NCBI GenBank assembly: GCA_016295355.1
Contig: JAEDLK010000057.1
Span: 1 to 5,049, forward strand
Reading direction: 5' to 3'
DNA from: Clostridiaceae bacterium
GTDB taxonomy: Bacteria > Bacillota > Clostridia > Oscillospirales > Acutalibacteraceae
Length of the DNA: 5,049 nucleotides
Every line of letters begins with the position of its first letter. Positions within the stretch are counted from its first letter, which is position 1. Both the position numbers and the translations under genes were made by a program. Below, piece after piece: positions 4,981-5,049 of this stretch. The notes under the pieces are model-generated. The model searched no databases, had not been told where the DNA came from, and saw nothing but the letters and a program-made list of their open reading frames with translations.

Positions 4981-5049
4981 TTATGATGGTTATCGATAGT
5001 CGAAATAGTGGTTAAATACACTATTTCGACACCAAATCTTCGATTTGGT
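4981..5049. mobile_element. Second copy of the MITE-like element, inverted and cut by the window end (copy B)
   Basis: The reverse complement of 4981-5049 matches 3199-3267 at 66 of 69 positions; 4995-5049 is identical to the reverse complement of 3199-3253 (55 nt). It includes the 12-bp hairpin (4999-5010 with 5019-5030) and the 8-bp hairpin (5031-5038 with 5042-5049, loop TTC). By comparison with copy A, about 145 further bases should lie beyond the window. The match ends at 4981, supporting an element border near 3267/4981. Confidence 0.8.

Overview
The window reads as a chromosomal segment of an endospore-forming Firmicute of the class Clostridia, probably in the Oscillospiraceae/Ruminococcaceae neighbourhood. 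This is inferred from the spore-germination gene, the YfmH-Lgt pairing and the protein style, not from a marker gene. All recognisable genes lie on the + strand. No RNA gene, CRISPR array, transposase or phage gene was seen.

Positions 1-3019 form a tight housekeeping operon. It holds the C-terminal end of an M16-family peptidase-like protein (YfmH type), lgt (prolipoprotein diacylglyceryl transferase), folD (bifunctional methylene-tetrahydrofolate dehydrogenase/cyclohydrolase) and an unrecognised gene for a secreted protein anchored by a C-terminal membrane helix. The junctions are a 6-nt gap, a 17-nt overlap and a 4-nt ATGA overlap, so transcription and probably translation are coupled. The functions (lipoprotein maturation, one-carbon metabolism, an envelope protein) have no obvious common pathway.

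Positions 3020-3284 contain no gene but are almost entirely built of back-to-back perfect or near-perfect hairpins. The block has matching inverted ends (about 3054-3078 against 3243-3267), so it looks like a complete, roughly 200-214 bp, MITE-like non-coding mobile element. It stops directly against the ribosome-binding site of the next gene.

Positions 3285-4703 encode a GerA-family membrane protein closest in style to SpoVAF, a spore germination protein of the inner spore membrane. It stands alone, without visible gerB/gerC or spoVA partners.

Positions 4704-5049 are again non-coding and palindrome-rich. They hold a good promoter-like sequence (TTGCAT, 17 nt, extended -10 TGGTATAAT). Next comes a 115-bp hairpin unit at 4761-4875 with inverted ends, bracketed by an exact 11-bp direct repeat that contains the -10 box, which is the footprint expected of an insertion. 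Last is the beginning of a second copy of the upstream MITE-like element in inverted orientation (4981-5049, with 55 nt identical to 3199-3253), running off the window. The germination gene is therefore flanked by inverted copies of one palindromic repeat. These small palindromic elements are the most noteworthy content of the window.
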